64,000 bases of DNA from Lacticaseibacillus casei DSM 20011 = JCM 1134 = ATCC 393 (GTDB lineage Bacteria > Bacillota > Bacilli > Lactobacillales > Lactobacillaceae): contig NZ_AP012544.1 in assembly GCF_000829055.1 (NCBI RefSeq), positions 434,001-498,000 on the forward strand, given 5' to 3'. Every line of letters begins with the position of its first letter. Positions within the stretch are counted from its first letter, which is position 1. The notes under the pieces are model-generated. The model did not search any database and was not told where the DNA came from. It saw nothing but the letters and a program-made list of their open reading frames with translations. Shown here one piece after another: positions 47,548-57,042 of this stretch. The translations under genes and the position numbers were made by a program.

Positions 47548-48543
47548 ATGACAATTGCAGTTTTAGGTGGCGCAGGCTACATCGGTTCACATACGGTTAA
47601 GCAACTATTGGCTGACGGGGAAGATGTTATTGTTTTAGACAACTTGATTACCGGTCATCGCAAGGCGGTTGATCCGCGCGCCCGGTTTTATCAAGGCGAC
47701 ATTCGCGATTACCACTTCCTGAGCCAAGTCTTCAGCAAGGAAAAGATCGACGGCATCGTGCACTTTGCGGCCTTTTCGATTGTGCCGGAATCCATGAAAG
47801 ATCCGCTGAAGTATTTTGACAACAACACCGGTGGCATGATCACGCTGCTTGAAGCGATGAACCAGTTTGGCATTAAAAAGATTGTCTTCTCATCGACCGC
47901 TGCTACTTATGGCGAACCGAAGCAGGTGCCGATTAAGGAAACCGATCCGCAAGTGCCAACCAACCCATACGGCGAAAGCAAACTGGCCATGGAAAAGATC
48001 ATGCATTGGGCCGACATTGCTTATGGTCTGAAGTTTGTTGCGCTGCGGTACTTCAATGTGGCTGGGGCAATGCCGGATGGTTCGATTGGTGAAGATCACC
48101 ATCCGGAAACGCACTTGATTCCAATCATCTTGCAGGTTGCGGCAGGTACTCGTACCGGTCTGCAAATCTATGGCGATGATTATCCAACCAAGGACGGCAC
48201 CAATGTTCGTGATTATGTGCATGTCGTTGATTTGGCTGATGCGCACGTGCTGGCATTGAAGTATCTGAACGCGGGCAATCAGTCATCGGCCTTCAATATC
48301 GGCTCCGCTCATGGCTTCTCGAACTTGGAGATTTTGAATGCTGCCCGTAAAGTAACCGGACAGAAGATTCCGGCAACCATGGCACCGCGGCGTGCAGGCG
48401 ACCCAAGTACCTTAATCGCCAGTTCAGACAAGGCCCGCGATATTTTGGGCTGGAAACCGAACTATGACGACATCGACAAAATTATCGAGACTGCCTGGAA
48501 CTGGCATGAGAATCATCCGGAAGGCTTTGGTGACCGTAATTGA
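47548..48543 (+). CDS. galE: UDP-glucose 4-epimerase
   Basis: Interconverts UDP-galactose and UDP-glucose with bound NAD. A 331-residue extended [21 protein letters not shown] for NAD, the catalytic Ser/Tyr in [10 protein letters not shown] and [14 protein letters not shown] (YxxxK), and [18 protein letters not shown] for substrate. RBS AAAGGAG. Its stop TGA overlaps the galT start codon (TTGA), so the two are translationally coupled. Confidence 0.95.
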   Translation: MTIAVLGGAGYIGSHTVKQLLADGEDVIVLDNLITGHRKAVDPRARFYQGDIRDYHFLSQVFSKEKIDGIVHFAAFSIVPESMKDPLKYFDNNTGGMITLLEAMNQFGIKKIVFSSTAATYGEPKQVPIKETDPQVPTNPYGESKLAMEKIMHWADIAYGLKFVALRYFNVAGAMPDGSIGEDHHPETHLIPIILQVAAGTRTGLQIYGDDYPTKDGTNVRDYVHVVDLADAHVLALKYLNAGNQSSAFNIGSAHGFSNLEILNAARKVTGQKIPATMAPRRAGDPSTLIASSDKARDILGWKPNYDDIDKIIETAWNWHENHPEGFGDRN

Positions 48544-49997
48544 CCGCAATTACCAATCATATTGAGACCATTATTAAGCTGAATCCTGATTATACCCACA
48601 TGGACGCCGTGTACCTGACCAACAAGTTGCTGAACCTAATCGGGGATGCGGCACTGGACCTGCCAGGTGATGAGGATCCGTTGAAGAATCTGGATTTGAT
48701 GGTTCAAGCTGCCCAGGATAACGGTAAAATTCCGGATTCACAGTCAGCCCGCCAGATTCTTGAAGCGCAGCTGATGGATTTTGCCACACCGACTCCGAGT
48801 CGCGTCAACCAAATGTTCTGGGATAAGTATCAGGCGGGTCCACGGGTCGCAACTGACTGGTTCTTTGCTTTAAGTCGGGCGAATAATTACATTCAAACCC
48901 GGGCGATTGCCAAGAACCTGGTCTTTCCGGCCAAAACCGAGTATGGCGATCTGGAAATCACGGTCAACCTCTCCAAGCCGGAAAAGGATCCGAAAGATAT
49001 TGCCGCAGCAGCGCATGCTCAGTCTGGTTATCCGGCATGTGCGTTGTGCCTGCAAACGGAAGGTTATGCGGGTCGCAGTAATTTTGCCGCACGTACCAAC
49101 CACCGGATTATCCGCTTCCTGTTAGGTGGGAAAACCTGGGGCTTCCAGTACTCGCCTTATGCGTATTTCAATGAGCACGCGATCTTTTTGGATGCCATTC
49201 ATGAACCGATGGTGATCGATCAGAGCACGTTTGAAAATCTGCTGGCGATTGTGGCCATGTTCCCGACGTATTTTGTCGGCTCCAACGCTGACTTGCCAAT
49301 TGTTGGCGGTTCGATGCTGGCTCACGAGCATTATCAAGGTGGCCGGCATACGTTTCCGATGGCTAAGGCACCGATTGAGACCCAAGTCGAGATTAGTGGA
49401 CATCCACATGTTTTCGCCGGTATCGTGAAGTGGCCGATGAGCGTGATTCGCTTGGTCAGCGCTGATCGCGAAGAACTGGTGAATGCTGCAGAGCATGTTC
49501 GGCAGGTATGGGATCAGTATACGGATGAATCCGTTGACGTACGGGCGTTTGTGGACGGTAAGCCGCACCACACCGTAACGCCGATTGCCCGTCGTGTCGG
49601 CTCCGAATACCAGTTGGATTTGGTTTTGCGTGACAATCAGACCAGTAAGCAGTATCCTGACGGTATTTTCCACCCGCATCAGGATGTCCAACATATTAAA
49701 AAGGAAAATATCGGACTGATTGAAGTGATGGGACGTGCCATTTTACCGGCACGGCTCAAAACAGAATTGGCTGAAGTGCAAAAATATTTGTTGGGTGAAG
49801 CCAACGACATGAAGCCGATGCACAAAGCCTGGGCGGACCAGCTCAAGGCCAAATACCAGTGGACGCCGGAGAATGCAGAGGCCCAGCTGCAAGAAGCCGT
49901 GGGCCGCGTCTTCGCCCGCGTGCTGGAAGATGCCGGCGTGTTCAAACGCGATGAAATCGGCCAGGAAGCGTTTGGCCGCTTCTGCCGCACACTTTAA
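48540..49997 (+). CDS. galT: Galactose-1-phosphate uridylyltransferase, class II
   Basis: Transfers UMP from UDP-glucose to galactose-1-phosphate. At 485 residues it belongs to the long Firmicute GalT type rather than the 350-residue enterobacterial type. Visible blocks: [40 protein letters not shown], and [19 protein letters not shown] with the conserved His cluster. The start is TTG (MTAITNHI) overlapping the galE stop. It is followed by galR after 42 nt. Confidence 0.93.
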   Translation: MTAITNHIETIIKLNPDYTHMDAVYLTNKLLNLIGDAALDLPGDEDPLKNLDLMVQAAQDNGKIPDSQSARQILEAQLMDFATPTPSRVNQMFWDKYQAGPRVATDWFFALSRANNYIQTRAIAKNLVFPAKTEYGDLEITVNLSKPEKDPKDIAAAAHAQSGYPACALCLQTEGYAGRSNFAARTNHRIIRFLLGGKTWGFQYSPYAYFNEHAIFLDAIHEPMVIDQSTFENLLAIVAMFPTYFVGSNADLPIVGGSMLAHEHYQGGRHTFPMAKAPIETQVEISGHPHVFAGIVKWPMSVIRLVSADREELVNAAEHVRQVWDQYTDESVDVRAFVDGKPHHTVTPIARRVGSEYQLDLVLRDNQTSKQYPDGIFHPHQDVQHIKKENIGLIEVMGRAILPARLKTELAEVQKYLLGEANDMKPMHKAWADQLKAKYQWTPENAEAQLQEAVGRVFARVLEDAGVFKRDEIGQEAFGRFCRTL

Positions 49998-50039
49998 GCG
50001 CACCTTTTGGCAGCACAGTCAGGGAAACGGAGGGAATCG

Positions 50040-51035
50040 ATGACCACGATTACAGATATTGCGAAGGCGGCGGGGGTGTCGATCGCTACGGTTTCGCGAA
50101 TTTTGAATTATGACGCGACGCTGGCTGTGACGCCAGAAACGCGGCAGCGCGTTTTGAAAACCGCTGAGAAACTAGCGTATAAACCGCGACGACGCAAACG
50201 GGTGCCCACTCAGACAACGATAGCCCTTGTCCAATGGCGCAGTGAGCAGGAAGAACTGAATGATCTTTATTACCTGCAAATTCAATATGCGATTGAAGCC
50301 AAGGCGGCCGGTGTCGGCTACCATTTGCAGAATTTTCACCTTGAACAGCTGGATAGCGACAGTGTTGCCAACATCCAAGGCATCATTGCTTTAGGTAAAT
50401 ATGATGCAGGCGAAGTGGCTAAAATGAAAGCATTGGGCTTTCCGGTGGTCTTTGTCGATCAGAACATGCTAGCGTTCGACTGCGACTCGGTCACCGCCGA
50501 TTACGCCGGGCCGATTAAAGAGATCATTGAGCATTTTCGTAAAGTCGGCATTGACGATATTGGCTTTCTCGGCGGACTTGAGACGAGTCGCAGCGGCCGC
50601 GAGCAGTTTCAGGATGTACGCACGGTAACGTTTGATCGTGTGGCGAAGGACGCCGAACTCGCACGCCCTGAGTTTCGGTTAATCGGCGAATTTACGCCGG
50701 ATTCAGGCTACCGCTTGATGAAAAAGGCGATCGAAACGTTAGGCGATCAATTGCCGCACGGCTTCATTATCGCCAATGACACCATGGCGGTCGGCGCGTT
50801 GCGGGCGTTGAACGAGGCTGGCTTAGCAGTGCCGCAACGGGTGTCTGTCATCAGCTTTAACGATGTGGCGGTCGCCAAGTTCACGACCCCGCCACTGTCC
50901 ACGGTTCATGCGGCCACGGATCAAATGGGACAGACTGCCGTTGAGTTACTGCAGGCAAGGCTGAGTGATGCCAAGCGGGTGCCGCGCCAAGTCAATTTTA
51001 AGAGTGAGCTGGTGATGCGGGCTAGCAGTTTGTAG
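50040..51035 (+). CDS. galR: LacI-family regulator GalR
   Basis: A 331-residue repressor: N-terminal LacI HTH with hinge (TITDIAKAAGVSIATVSRIL and LAYKPRRRKR), then a periplasmic-binding-protein-like effector domain (QGIIALGKYDAGEV, DIGFLGGLETSRSGRE and GFIIANDTMAVGALRAL). Start at MTTITDIAK because of the GGAGGG just upstream. It follows galT and by context controls the gal operon. An AAGGAGGGTG motif 25 nt after its stop has no start codon following it, which may be the ribosome site of galM before the transposon arrived. Confidence 0.92.
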   Translation: MTTITDIAKAAGVSIATVSRILNYDATLAVTPETRQRVLKTAEKLAYKPRRRKRVPTQTTIALVQWRSEQEELNDLYYLQIQYAIEAKAAGVGYHLQNFHLEQLDSDSVANIQGIIALGKYDAGEVAKMKALGFPVVFVDQNMLAFDCDSVTADYAGPIKEIIEHFRKVGIDDIGFLGGLETSRSGREQFQDVRTVTFDRVAKDAELARPEFRLIGEFTPDSGYRLMKKAIETLGDQLPHGFIIANDTMAVGALRALNEAGLAVPQRVSVISFNDVAVAKFTTPPLSTVHAATDQMGQTAVELLQARLSDAKRVPRQVNFKSELVMRASSL

Positions 51036-51305
51036 CGTCTGCATCACTGATTAAGGAGGGTGTTAACAGCACTCAAATATGTCGAATAGTATGGAATCAA
51101 GCGGTACAACATGGACAGAATAATTAAGTGGAAGCTGTTCGTGTGTTCAAACCAAGCTAATCTGCGAAATGTATTGACAAGAGCCTGAATCGGTAATGTA
51201 TGATGGTTCTTACCAAAGTTCCGCAGCTAGCATTGGCTTGAACGCTTACTCTGAGCTTTCTCTCAAGTGGCGTTTAACCAACTAATTGAGAGGAGGTGAC
51301 AACTT

Positions 51306-52487
51306 TTGATTAAAACGCATAAGATTAAACTCTATCCCAACGCAACCATGCGGCGTGAACTGGAACGATTGTTTAACTATCGCCGGTTTTGCTGGAATCA
51401 GGCCCTCGAAACTTGGAATGCCATGTACGACGCATCTCTGGTGATGGTGGACAAAACACTGCGACCTAATGAACGTAAAGTACGGGACGAACTGGTTTGG
51501 AACAAAACCGACTGGCAGTACGAACAGTCAGCCCGAGTTTTACAGCTCGCCGTTAAAGATCTAGATAAGGCTTGGAAGAACTACTTCAATCCGAAGATGC
51601 CAGATCACGATAAGCCCAACTGGAAATCTAAGAAACGATCTCGCAAAACTTTCAAGACGGATCGCGCGCAACTTGTGACTGGCAAGTTACGTTTAGATAA
51701 ACCTCATGGTGCTGGTGTCTGGTATGACATCAAACTGGCCGAGCAACCGCGTTGGCAGGGCGAACTGAAACAAGTTTGTATCGTTCAAGACGCTGACGGT
51801 TACTATGCTTCCTTTTCAATTGAGGTTCAGACTTCTGTTGAAAAGCGGCCGGTTCTAACTGTCACTGGGGTTGATGCCAACATTGGCAAGTTTGACTATC
51901 AAACGTCAACTGGCTATGCGACTCAACCCACCTTGCCTGACCGTCTGCCATTGCTTTACACCCGCATTGCTCATTATCAGCGCCAATTAGCCCGCAAACG
52001 GAAAGTAAATCCCAAGCATTTTAACTCCGCGGCTTATCGCACAATGAGAACCAAGTTGAAGCGTCAGTACCAACGAGTTGAACGGATTCAAACGGATTTG
52101 CTGCAAAAGTTTACGACGAGGCTTATCACTGATTATGATTTAATTGGGATTGAGGATCTGGATAATCGCCATATGCGCATGAATAAACGTCTCGCGAAGA
52201 ACCTGCATCGATCATTGTTTGGTAAGTTCAAAGTGATCATGCAGTACAAGGCTGACTGGTATGGCAATACGTTGGTGCTGGCGGATCGTTTTTACCCCAG
52301 CACCCAGCGTTGTTCACGATGTGGTTATGTGAAAACCGCTGATGAACGCATCACGCTGAGAGGCAACTTGAAACATCGTACCGGTCACGATGACTATCAT
52401 TGTTACCGGTGCGGGGTGAAGCTGCGGCGAGACGAAAATGCGGTTGAAAATCTAACTGCTTATGCGAAATCGAAGGTTACGGGGTAG
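51306..52487 (+). CDS. tnpB: TnpB (IS200/IS605-type OrfB), RNA-guided nuclease
   Basis: A 393-residue TnpB. RuvC-like acidic residues are intact: TVTGVDANIGKF (D190), LIGIEDLDNRHM (E283) and RRDENAVENL (D376). The zinc ribbon is C336/C339 (RCSRCG) and C366/C369 (HCYRCG). The N-terminus MIKTHKIKLYPN is typical. The start is TTG after GAGAGGAGG. TnpB proteins use an omega RNA from the 3' end of their own element to cut DNA and help element retention. No tnpA transposase is nearby, so mobilisation would need TnpA in trans. It lies between galR and galM in the same direction. Confidence 0.9.
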   Translation: MIKTHKIKLYPNATMRRELERLFNYRRFCWNQALETWNAMYDASLVMVDKTLRPNERKVRDELVWNKTDWQYEQSARVLQLAVKDLDKAWKNYFNPKMPDHDKPNWKSKKRSRKTFKTDRAQLVTGKLRLDKPHGAGVWYDIKLAEQPRWQGELKQVCIVQDADGYYASFSIEVQTSVEKRPVLTVTGVDANIGKFDYQTSTGYATQPTLPDRLPLLYTRIAHYQRQLARKRKVNPKHFNSAAYRTMRTKLKRQYQRVERIQTDLLQKFTTRLITDYDLIGIEDLDNRHMRMNKRLAKNLHRSLFGKFKVIMQYKADWYGNTLVLADRFYPSTQRCSRCGYVKTADERITLRGNLKHRTGHDDYHCYRCGVKLRRDENAVENLTAYAKSKVTG

Positions 52488-52600
52488 GCTATACCCTTAA
52501 AGTTCAGGAGACGGTCACTGTCGGGCTGATTTATTTCAGTGTGGGAATACCGTTGTTGACGGGACTAAATGAAATGTAGGATTGTCAATCAAGAAAGGAA
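52440..52600 (+). ncRNA. Candidate omega RNA at the 3' end of the tnpB element
   Basis: TnpB guide RNAs overlap the end of tnpB and run to the right end of the element. Here the tnpB tail and the following 110 nt, including the compact CCGT/ACGG hairpin, are the expected location. Placement is from family knowledge; no promoter or processing site was identified. Confidence 0.3.
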
Positions 52601-52659
52601 ATATGTAAAACCTTTATTGGTGTCAAAGAGACATTCTTCCACGTTTTATATAGCAGGGT

Positions 52660-53673
52660 ATGATGGACGTTTCAGTTGAACAATACGGTCAGTACCAAGG
52701 ACACGACTTGTATGAACTAACCTTGACCAATGATCAGGGAATGGTAGTCAAACTGTTGAACTACGGCGCTACTTTGGAAAAAGTGCTGCTGCCGGAAGCT
52801 GACGGGTTGCACAATATGATTCTTTCGCTGCCAAGTCGTGAGGATTACTCAAAAGAGCGTAATTTTCTAGGAGGGACGGTTGGCCGCATTGTCGGCCGGA
52901 TCCGCGGTCACGTTTGGCAACATGGCGATGTCAAAGTCGACTTGCCCATGAATGAAGGCAACAACCATATTCATGGCGGGGATGACGGCCTCGATCGGCA
53001 AGTTTACAATTTTCGCATCGAAAAAACGGCAACGACCGCCAGCGCCAGCTTCACGTTTGTCGATCCGGACGGTCACAACGGCTATCCCGGCAATCTCAAG
53101 TTGCAAGTCACTTACACGCTAACCAACACGAATGCCTTAAAGTATCGGGTCGATGCGCTAAGTGACACGGAAACGCTCTTCAATCCGACTAACCATACTT
53201 ACTTCGCGTTGGATCAACCAGCCACGATTGATGACACGACGTTGACGATTCCAGCTGATGACTACAAGCCATTAGACGCCGAACACCTGCCATATCAAGG
53301 CTGGCAGCCGGTATCCGGCACCGTGTTCGATTTTCGGCAAGGCCAAAAACTCGGCGATGTCATCCACACCCGCGCCGATCAAATCACATCTGAACGCGGT
53401 ATCAACCATCCATTTCTTTTGAAAAACGGCAAAACACTGGCGGCCAAGCTTCAAACAGCCAAGCACACCATGACTTTAGTCACAACCGCGCCAAGCATAG
53501 TTGTTTACACCGCCAATCACTTCGATGGTACGGGTATTCCTCACAACATCAAACAATTCGACGGTGTGGCCCTTGAATGCCAGTTTGCGCCGGTTAGCGG
53601 GGATGACCTCTCGGCGATTACGTTGTTGCCGGGGGAGCCATTTACGTTGGCGAATACTTGGACGTTTGAATAA
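52660..53673 (+). CDS. galM: Aldose 1-epimerase (galactose mutarotase)
   Basis: Converts beta- to alpha-galactose for GalK. A 337-residue GalM: LLNYGATLEKVLLP, GRIVGRIRG, the catalytic His in NEGNNHIHGGDDGLDRQVY and FNPTNHTYFAL, and the C-terminal ALECQFAP (catalytic Glu in LECQ). The start is ATG-ATG (52660 or 52663) with only a weak AGCAGGG upstream, and the gene is separated from galR by the tnpB insertion. Expression may now depend on read-through or on a promoter within the inserted DNA. Confidence 0.92.
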   Translation: MMDVSVEQYGQYQGHDLYELTLTNDQGMVVKLLNYGATLEKVLLPEADGLHNMILSLPSREDYSKERNFLGGTVGRIVGRIRGHVWQHGDVKVDLPMNEGNNHIHGGDDGLDRQVYNFRIEKTATTASASFTFVDPDGHNGYPGNLKLQVTYTLTNTNALKYRVDALSDTETLFNPTNHTYFALDQPATIDDTTLTIPADDYKPLDAEHLPYQGWQPVSGTVFDFRQGQKLGDVIHTRADQITSERGINHPFLLKNGKTLAAKLQTAKHTMTLVTTAPSIVVYTANHFDGTGIPHNIKQFDGVALECQFAPVSGDDLSAITLLPGEPFTLANTWTFE

Positions 53674-53713
53674 GACATAGTGGTTTTTAACTAGTGGGTT
53701 ATTTGCACAGGAG

Positions 53714-53743
53714 GAAGCTTTCCTTGATTAGGAAGGCTTTTTT
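53714..53743 (+). terminator. Terminator after galM
   Basis: GAAGCTTTCC and GGAAGGCTT pair (one G-T) around a 7-nt loop, followed by six T. Confidence 0.85.
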
Positions 53744-53990
53744 CTTGTGCTTAGGTGTTAATGGCATCAGGTTATGCATCATAGATGACAAAAAGCGAAA
53801 TCAATGGTTGCCAATTAAATTGAGGTCTATTTGTTTTAATTTGTTCTTTTTTGTTAGGGAAAATTCTGCCGTAAATAATCTACGTCATTAATTTGCAAAG
53901 TTTTATAGATTGTCTAAGTACTTGCACAACGAGGGGTTAAACTCTCGATAAAATTTATTCAATAATTTGCCAACCTTTTTGAGGATTTTC
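53744..53990. other. AT-rich gap after galM
   Basis: No credible gene; a 65-codon frame here lacks a ribosome site and overlaps the galM terminator. Confidence 0.45.
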
Positions 53991-54018
53991 TTGACTACTG
54001 AAAACGCTTGTTTATAAT
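53991..54018 (+). promoter_or_regulatory. Promoter with embedded cre site for the mannose-family PTS operon
   Basis: TTGACT (53991-53996), 16 bp, perfect TATAAT (54013-54018). The spacer itself contains TGAAAACGCTTGTT (53999-54012), a cre match with one mismatch, so CcpA would block RNA polymerase directly. The leader to the first gene is about 300 nt. Confidence 0.8.
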
Positions 54019-54024
54019 TAAAAG

Positions 54025-54050
54025 TGAACAGGAACAAACAATAGTTAACA
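54025..54050 (+). promoter_or_regulatory. Periodic operator shared with the lone lacAB pair
   Basis: TGAACA (54025), CAAACA (54035) and TTAACA (54045) begin exactly 10 bp apart, starting 7 bp after the -10 box. The pattern (NNAACA-N4)n and its position match the four-repeat array at 10253-10288. Confidence 0.6.
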
Positions 54051-54189
54051 AGTGGCTGACAAATGATTAAGCGGTGGCCGACGTAACTTTTTCATTCAAA
54101 ATTGGCATTTCCCCAGATGTTGTTCATTTAAAAAATGCCCGATCGATTTTGTAATGCCGCTCAGTCAGACTGGTTTTTGATCTAGTTTT

Positions 54190-54203
54190 TGAAAGCGCTA
54201 TAA
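54190..54203 (+). promoter_or_regulatory. Second cre-like site in the PTS leader
   Basis: TGAAAGCGCTATAA fits the cre consensus with one mismatch. It lies about 125 nt before the first PTS gene and could act as a roadblock. Confidence 0.55.
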
Positions 54204-54327
54204 AAGGCCTATCCAGGTTTACTTTGTGAGGAGGATCAGGTTTACAAATAGCATGACGCAGAGCAAAAACACACCGTCAGTTTCTGTTCACGCTGCGAAT
54301 AATATTTTTTTAAGGAGGTGAAAAGTG

Positions 54328-54822
54328 ATGGCTGCAAATATTGTTTTTACACGAATTGACAACCGTTTGGTTCACGGCCAGGTTGGGGTTACATGGACAC
54401 GCGCCGTTAATGCAAACTTGATTCTGGTTGCTAACGATCAGGCTGCTAATGATCCGCTTCAGCAGAAATTAATGGCAACGACAGCTGATTCGTCAGGTGC
54501 AGGTATTCGTTTCTTCACGGTGCAACATACTATCGACATTATTGGTAAAGCCGCTGATCGTCAGCACATCTTTATCGTCATTAAGACCCCAGCTGATGCT
54601 CGTAAGTTAGTTGAGAACGGTGTGCCAATCAAAGAAGTCAATGTTGGTAACATGCATTTTGCTCAGGGCAAGACAGAGATTACTAAGAAAGTCTATGTCG
54701 ATGAACAAGACAAAGAGGATCTGTTAGCAATTGTGAACGCTGGCGTCAATATTTTCATTCAGGACTATCCGGGTGATAAGAAGACACCAATTACTGCTGA
54801 CTTGTTAAAGAATGTCAAATAG
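54328..54822 (+). CDS. PTS mannose-family EIIB
   Basis: A 164-residue cytosolic EIIB of the mannose/sorbose/N-acetylgalactosamine family. The phospho-histidine lies in RIDNRLVHGQVGVTW (H16), and TPADARKLVENGVPIKEVNVG is typical of the Aga/Gnb and Sor types. The ATG at 54328 is spaced best from AAGGAGG; a GTG one codon earlier is possible. First of four subunit genes in the order IIB-IIC-IID-IIA. The substrate is not fixed by sequence. A galactose-type sugar is suggested by the operator shared with lacAB and by the neighbouring tagatose operon. Confidence 0.9.
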   Translation: MAANIVFTRIDNRLVHGQVGVTWTRAVNANLILVANDQAANDPLQQKLMATTADSSGAGIRFFTVQHTIDIIGKAADRQHIFIVIKTPADARKLVENGVPIKEVNVGNMHFAQGKTEITKKVYVDEQDKEDLLAIVNAGVNIFIQDYPGDKKTPITADLLKNVK

Positions 54823-54852
54823 TCAATAGATTAAATTGGAGGTGTCAGGTTC

Positions 54853-55659
54853 ATGGATGTTACCTTAACTCAAGGGGTGTTAATCGCGCTTTGGGCAATG
54901 ATATCAGGTCTTGACTGCTGGCTACAGGCGTTCTTCATTTTCCGCCCGATTATTGTCTGCACAGTCACTGGCCTTATTCTGGGCGATTTACAGCTCGGAG
55001 TCATTGCTGGCGGGTTAACTGAACTAGCTTTTGCCGGATTGACTCCTGCCGGCGGGACACAACCGCCGAACACGGTTCTTTGCGGGATTATGACGGTGGT
55101 TATTGCGGCAACTAACAAAACAGCTCCAGCAACGGCAATTGGTCTTTCATTACCGTTCGCGATGTTAATGCAATATATTCTGCTGTTCTTCTACTCCAGC
55201 TTTTCACTGTTTTTGCCGAAATTCGATCAATATGCCGCAGAAGGAAATGCAGGGGCGTTTAAACGTCTGAATTTCATTCCGCTCACGATCGTTACATTGT
55301 CCTTCGGGATCATGGCTTTCCTGAGTGCATATGCAGCACAGGGCCCAATGAAGGCACTTGTTACTTCAATGCCTCACTGGTTAACACATGGTTTTGAATT
55401 AGCTGGCGGTATTTTACCAGCTGTTGGGTTTGCAATGTTGTTGAAGGTTATGTTAAAAGGTCAATACTTTGCATATCTGCTTTTGGGATTCGTTATGGCT
55501 TCAATGATCCCATTCTCAAATGTTCTGCCAGTTGCTTTGGTTGGCGCAGTATTTGCACTGATCGAGTTCTATCGCAGCCGTGATCAGATCAAGTTAGAGA
55601 AGCAAGTTAAGGAAGTTCAAAATCAATCTCAAGGAGGAGGCATGAATGATGGCATCTGA
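54853..55659 (+). CDS. PTS mannose-family EIIC
   Basis: A 268-residue membrane subunit. The segment IIAGGLTELAFAGLTPAGGTQPPN is the signature of mannose-family IIC proteins (written here as its family motif, LxxGxxxE), within about 6 to 7 helices. RBS TTGGAGG. Its last codons overlap the start of the IID gene by 14 nt, so the two membrane subunits are coupled. It forms the sugar channel together with IID. Confidence 0.88.
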   Translation: MDVTLTQGVLIALWAMISGLDCWLQAFFIFRPIIVCTVTGLILGDLQLGVIAGGLTELAFAGLTPAGGTQPPNTVLCGIMTVVIAATNKTAPATAIGLSLPFAMLMQYILLFFYSSFSLFLPKFDQYAAEGNAGAFKRLNFIPLTIVTLSFGIMAFLSAYAAQGPMKALVTSMPHWLTHGFELAGGILPAVGFAMLLKVMLKGQYFAYLLLGFVMASMIPFSNVLPVALVGAVFALIEFYRSRDQIKLEKQVKEVQNQSQGGGMNDGI

Positions 55660-56467
55660 TGACAAGAATGATAAGACACAAAAGAAAAGCTTGTTTACCA
55701 ATCATGAAATCTCCATGCTTGGGATTCGGTCTAACTTAGTTCAGGCATCCTTCTCATATGAACGAATGCATTCACCAGGTTGGACTTGGGCGCAGCTGCC
55801 ATACTGGCAAAAGATCTATAAAGATGATCCTAAGGGCCTTAAAGCCGTTATGACCGATAACATGGAATTCATCAACAGTTCACCGCCACTGTATCCTATC
55901 CTGATGGGATTGCTACTGACGATGGAAGAAGGCCATGTTGATCGGACAACCATTAAAGGTTTAAAGAACGCATTGTTCGGTCCTATGGCCGGCATTGGTG
56001 ATGCGATCTTCTGGTTCACCATTATGCCGATTGTCGGTGGTATTTCTGCCTCAATCGCGAAGAACGGGAACGTTTTTGGACCAATTCTGTTCTTCCTGGT
56101 TTACCTGTTCCTATTCTGGTCTCGTATTCCATTGGCACACTTGGGTTATAACCTTGGTACGCGAGCGATTGATGTCATTCAGGAAAACTCTCGAATCATT
56201 TCACACGTTGCTTCTATCTTGGGCTTGACCGTTATCGGTGGTTTGATCGCCAGTTATGTCAAGATGTCACTCACCATTAAAATTGGTGCCGGGAATACGG
56301 TTATCAACTTGCAAAAGCAGTTGCTGGATAAAATCTTCCCGAACATTCTGCCATTTGCCTTTGTCTTCTTGCTGTACTGGCTGTTGAAGAAGAATGTTAA
56401 CCCAATTTGGTTAATTGTCGTAACCTTTGCACTTGCCATTGTTATGGCGGCCATCGGTTGGATGTAG
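55646..56467 (+). CDS. PTS mannose-family EIID
   Basis: A 273-residue membrane subunit with a long cytosolic N-terminal half (SNLVQASFSYERMHSPGW, ALFGPMAGIGDAIFW) and hydrophobic C-terminal helices. These blocks are diagnostic for IID. The start is ATG at 55646 or 55649; GGAGGAGG (55633-55640) lies within the end of the IIC gene. It works with IIC as the permease. Confidence 0.9.
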   Translation: MMASDDKNDKTQKKSLFTNHEISMLGIRSNLVQASFSYERMHSPGWTWAQLPYWQKIYKDDPKGLKAVMTDNMEFINSSPPLYPILMGLLLTMEEGHVDRTTIKGLKNALFGPMAGIGDAIFWFTIMPIVGGISASIAKNGNVFGPILFFLVYLFLFWSRIPLAHLGYNLGTRAIDVIQENSRIISHVASILGLTVIGGLIASYVKMSLTIKIGAGNTVINLQKQLLDKIFPNILPFAFVFLLYWLLKKNVNPIWLIVVTFALAIVMAAIGWM

Positions 56468-56500
56468 CTGTTAGTAAATGATTTGAGGAGGAATTAGACA

Positions 56501-56929
56501 TTGAGTAAAGTTCAAGTGATCGTCACCGGGCATGGTACTTTTGCCGATGGGTTCAAAGGTGCGCTACATCTTCTGGCTAGCGTTCCAGACAACTGGTCGT
56601 TCGTAAACTTTTCAGAAGGTATGAGTGATAAACAACTTCAAGCTAAGTTTGAAACGATTCTTGGATCTGATCCCAAGCCGACACTGTTTTTTACAGATTT
56701 AGCTGGCGGAACCCCGTATAAAGTGGCGGCAACTCTAGCAAGCAAAAATCCGCAATTGGCGGTTGTCTCTGGCTGTAACCTAGGGTCGTTACTTGAATCT
56801 GTATTCAGTGACTATGACAATGCCGATGCCTATGCTGATGCGATTATTGCTGCATCAAAACAAGGCACGCAAAAGTTTACGCTGGATATGCCAGACAATA
56901 TGGCTACTGGCTCTGATGACGGTATCTAG
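56501..56929 (+). CDS. PTS mannose-family EIIA
   Basis: A 142-residue cytosolic EIIA. The phospho-histidine is in IVTGHGTFADGFKGAL (H11) and the FTDLAGGTPYKVAATLA block is typical of the family. The start is TTG (MSKVQVIV) after GAGGAGG. Last PTS gene of the operon; a terminator follows 36 nt later. Confidence 0.9.
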   Translation: MSKVQVIVTGHGTFADGFKGALHLLASVPDNWSFVNFSEGMSDKQLQAKFETILGSDPKPTLFFTDLAGGTPYKVAATLASKNPQLAVVSGCNLGSLLESVFSDYDNADAYADAIIAASKQGTQKFTLDMPDNMATGSDDGI

Positions 56930-56964
56930 TTGTCGCTGACTTATCTAGGAGATACAGTTATTGA

Positions 56965-57003
56965 GGAAGGGGCGTGGCTTTCTAGTCACACCCCTTTTCT
57001 TAC
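56965..57003 (+). terminator. Terminator after the PTS operon
   Basis: AAGGGGCGTG pairs with CACACCCCTT around a 10-nt loop and is followed by TTCTTA. Confidence 0.65.
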
Positions 57004-57042
57004 AAATTTGCATGGTAGAATCAGTTACATGAGGTGAATGAT

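Larger units (their letters stand above)
51036..52659 (+). mobile_element. Insertion carrying tnpB between galR and galM (outer limits approximate)
   Basis: The usual galR-galM junction is opened by about 1.6 kb that contains only tnpB. IS605-type elements make no target duplication and have hairpins, not inverted repeats, at their ends. Candidate end structures are CTTGAACGC/GCGTTTAA (about 51237-51275) on the left and CCGT/ACGG with flanking TTTCAGT/ACTAAATGAAA (about 52530-52582) on the right. Exact ends cannot be fixed without an empty-site sequence, so the coordinates span the whole galR-galM gap. TTGACA (51175) and TATGAT nearby may promote tnpB. Confidence 0.6.

Noticed and set aside
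53694-53891. 65-codon frame after galM
   Set aside because: Overlaps the terminator and has no ribosome site or family features.
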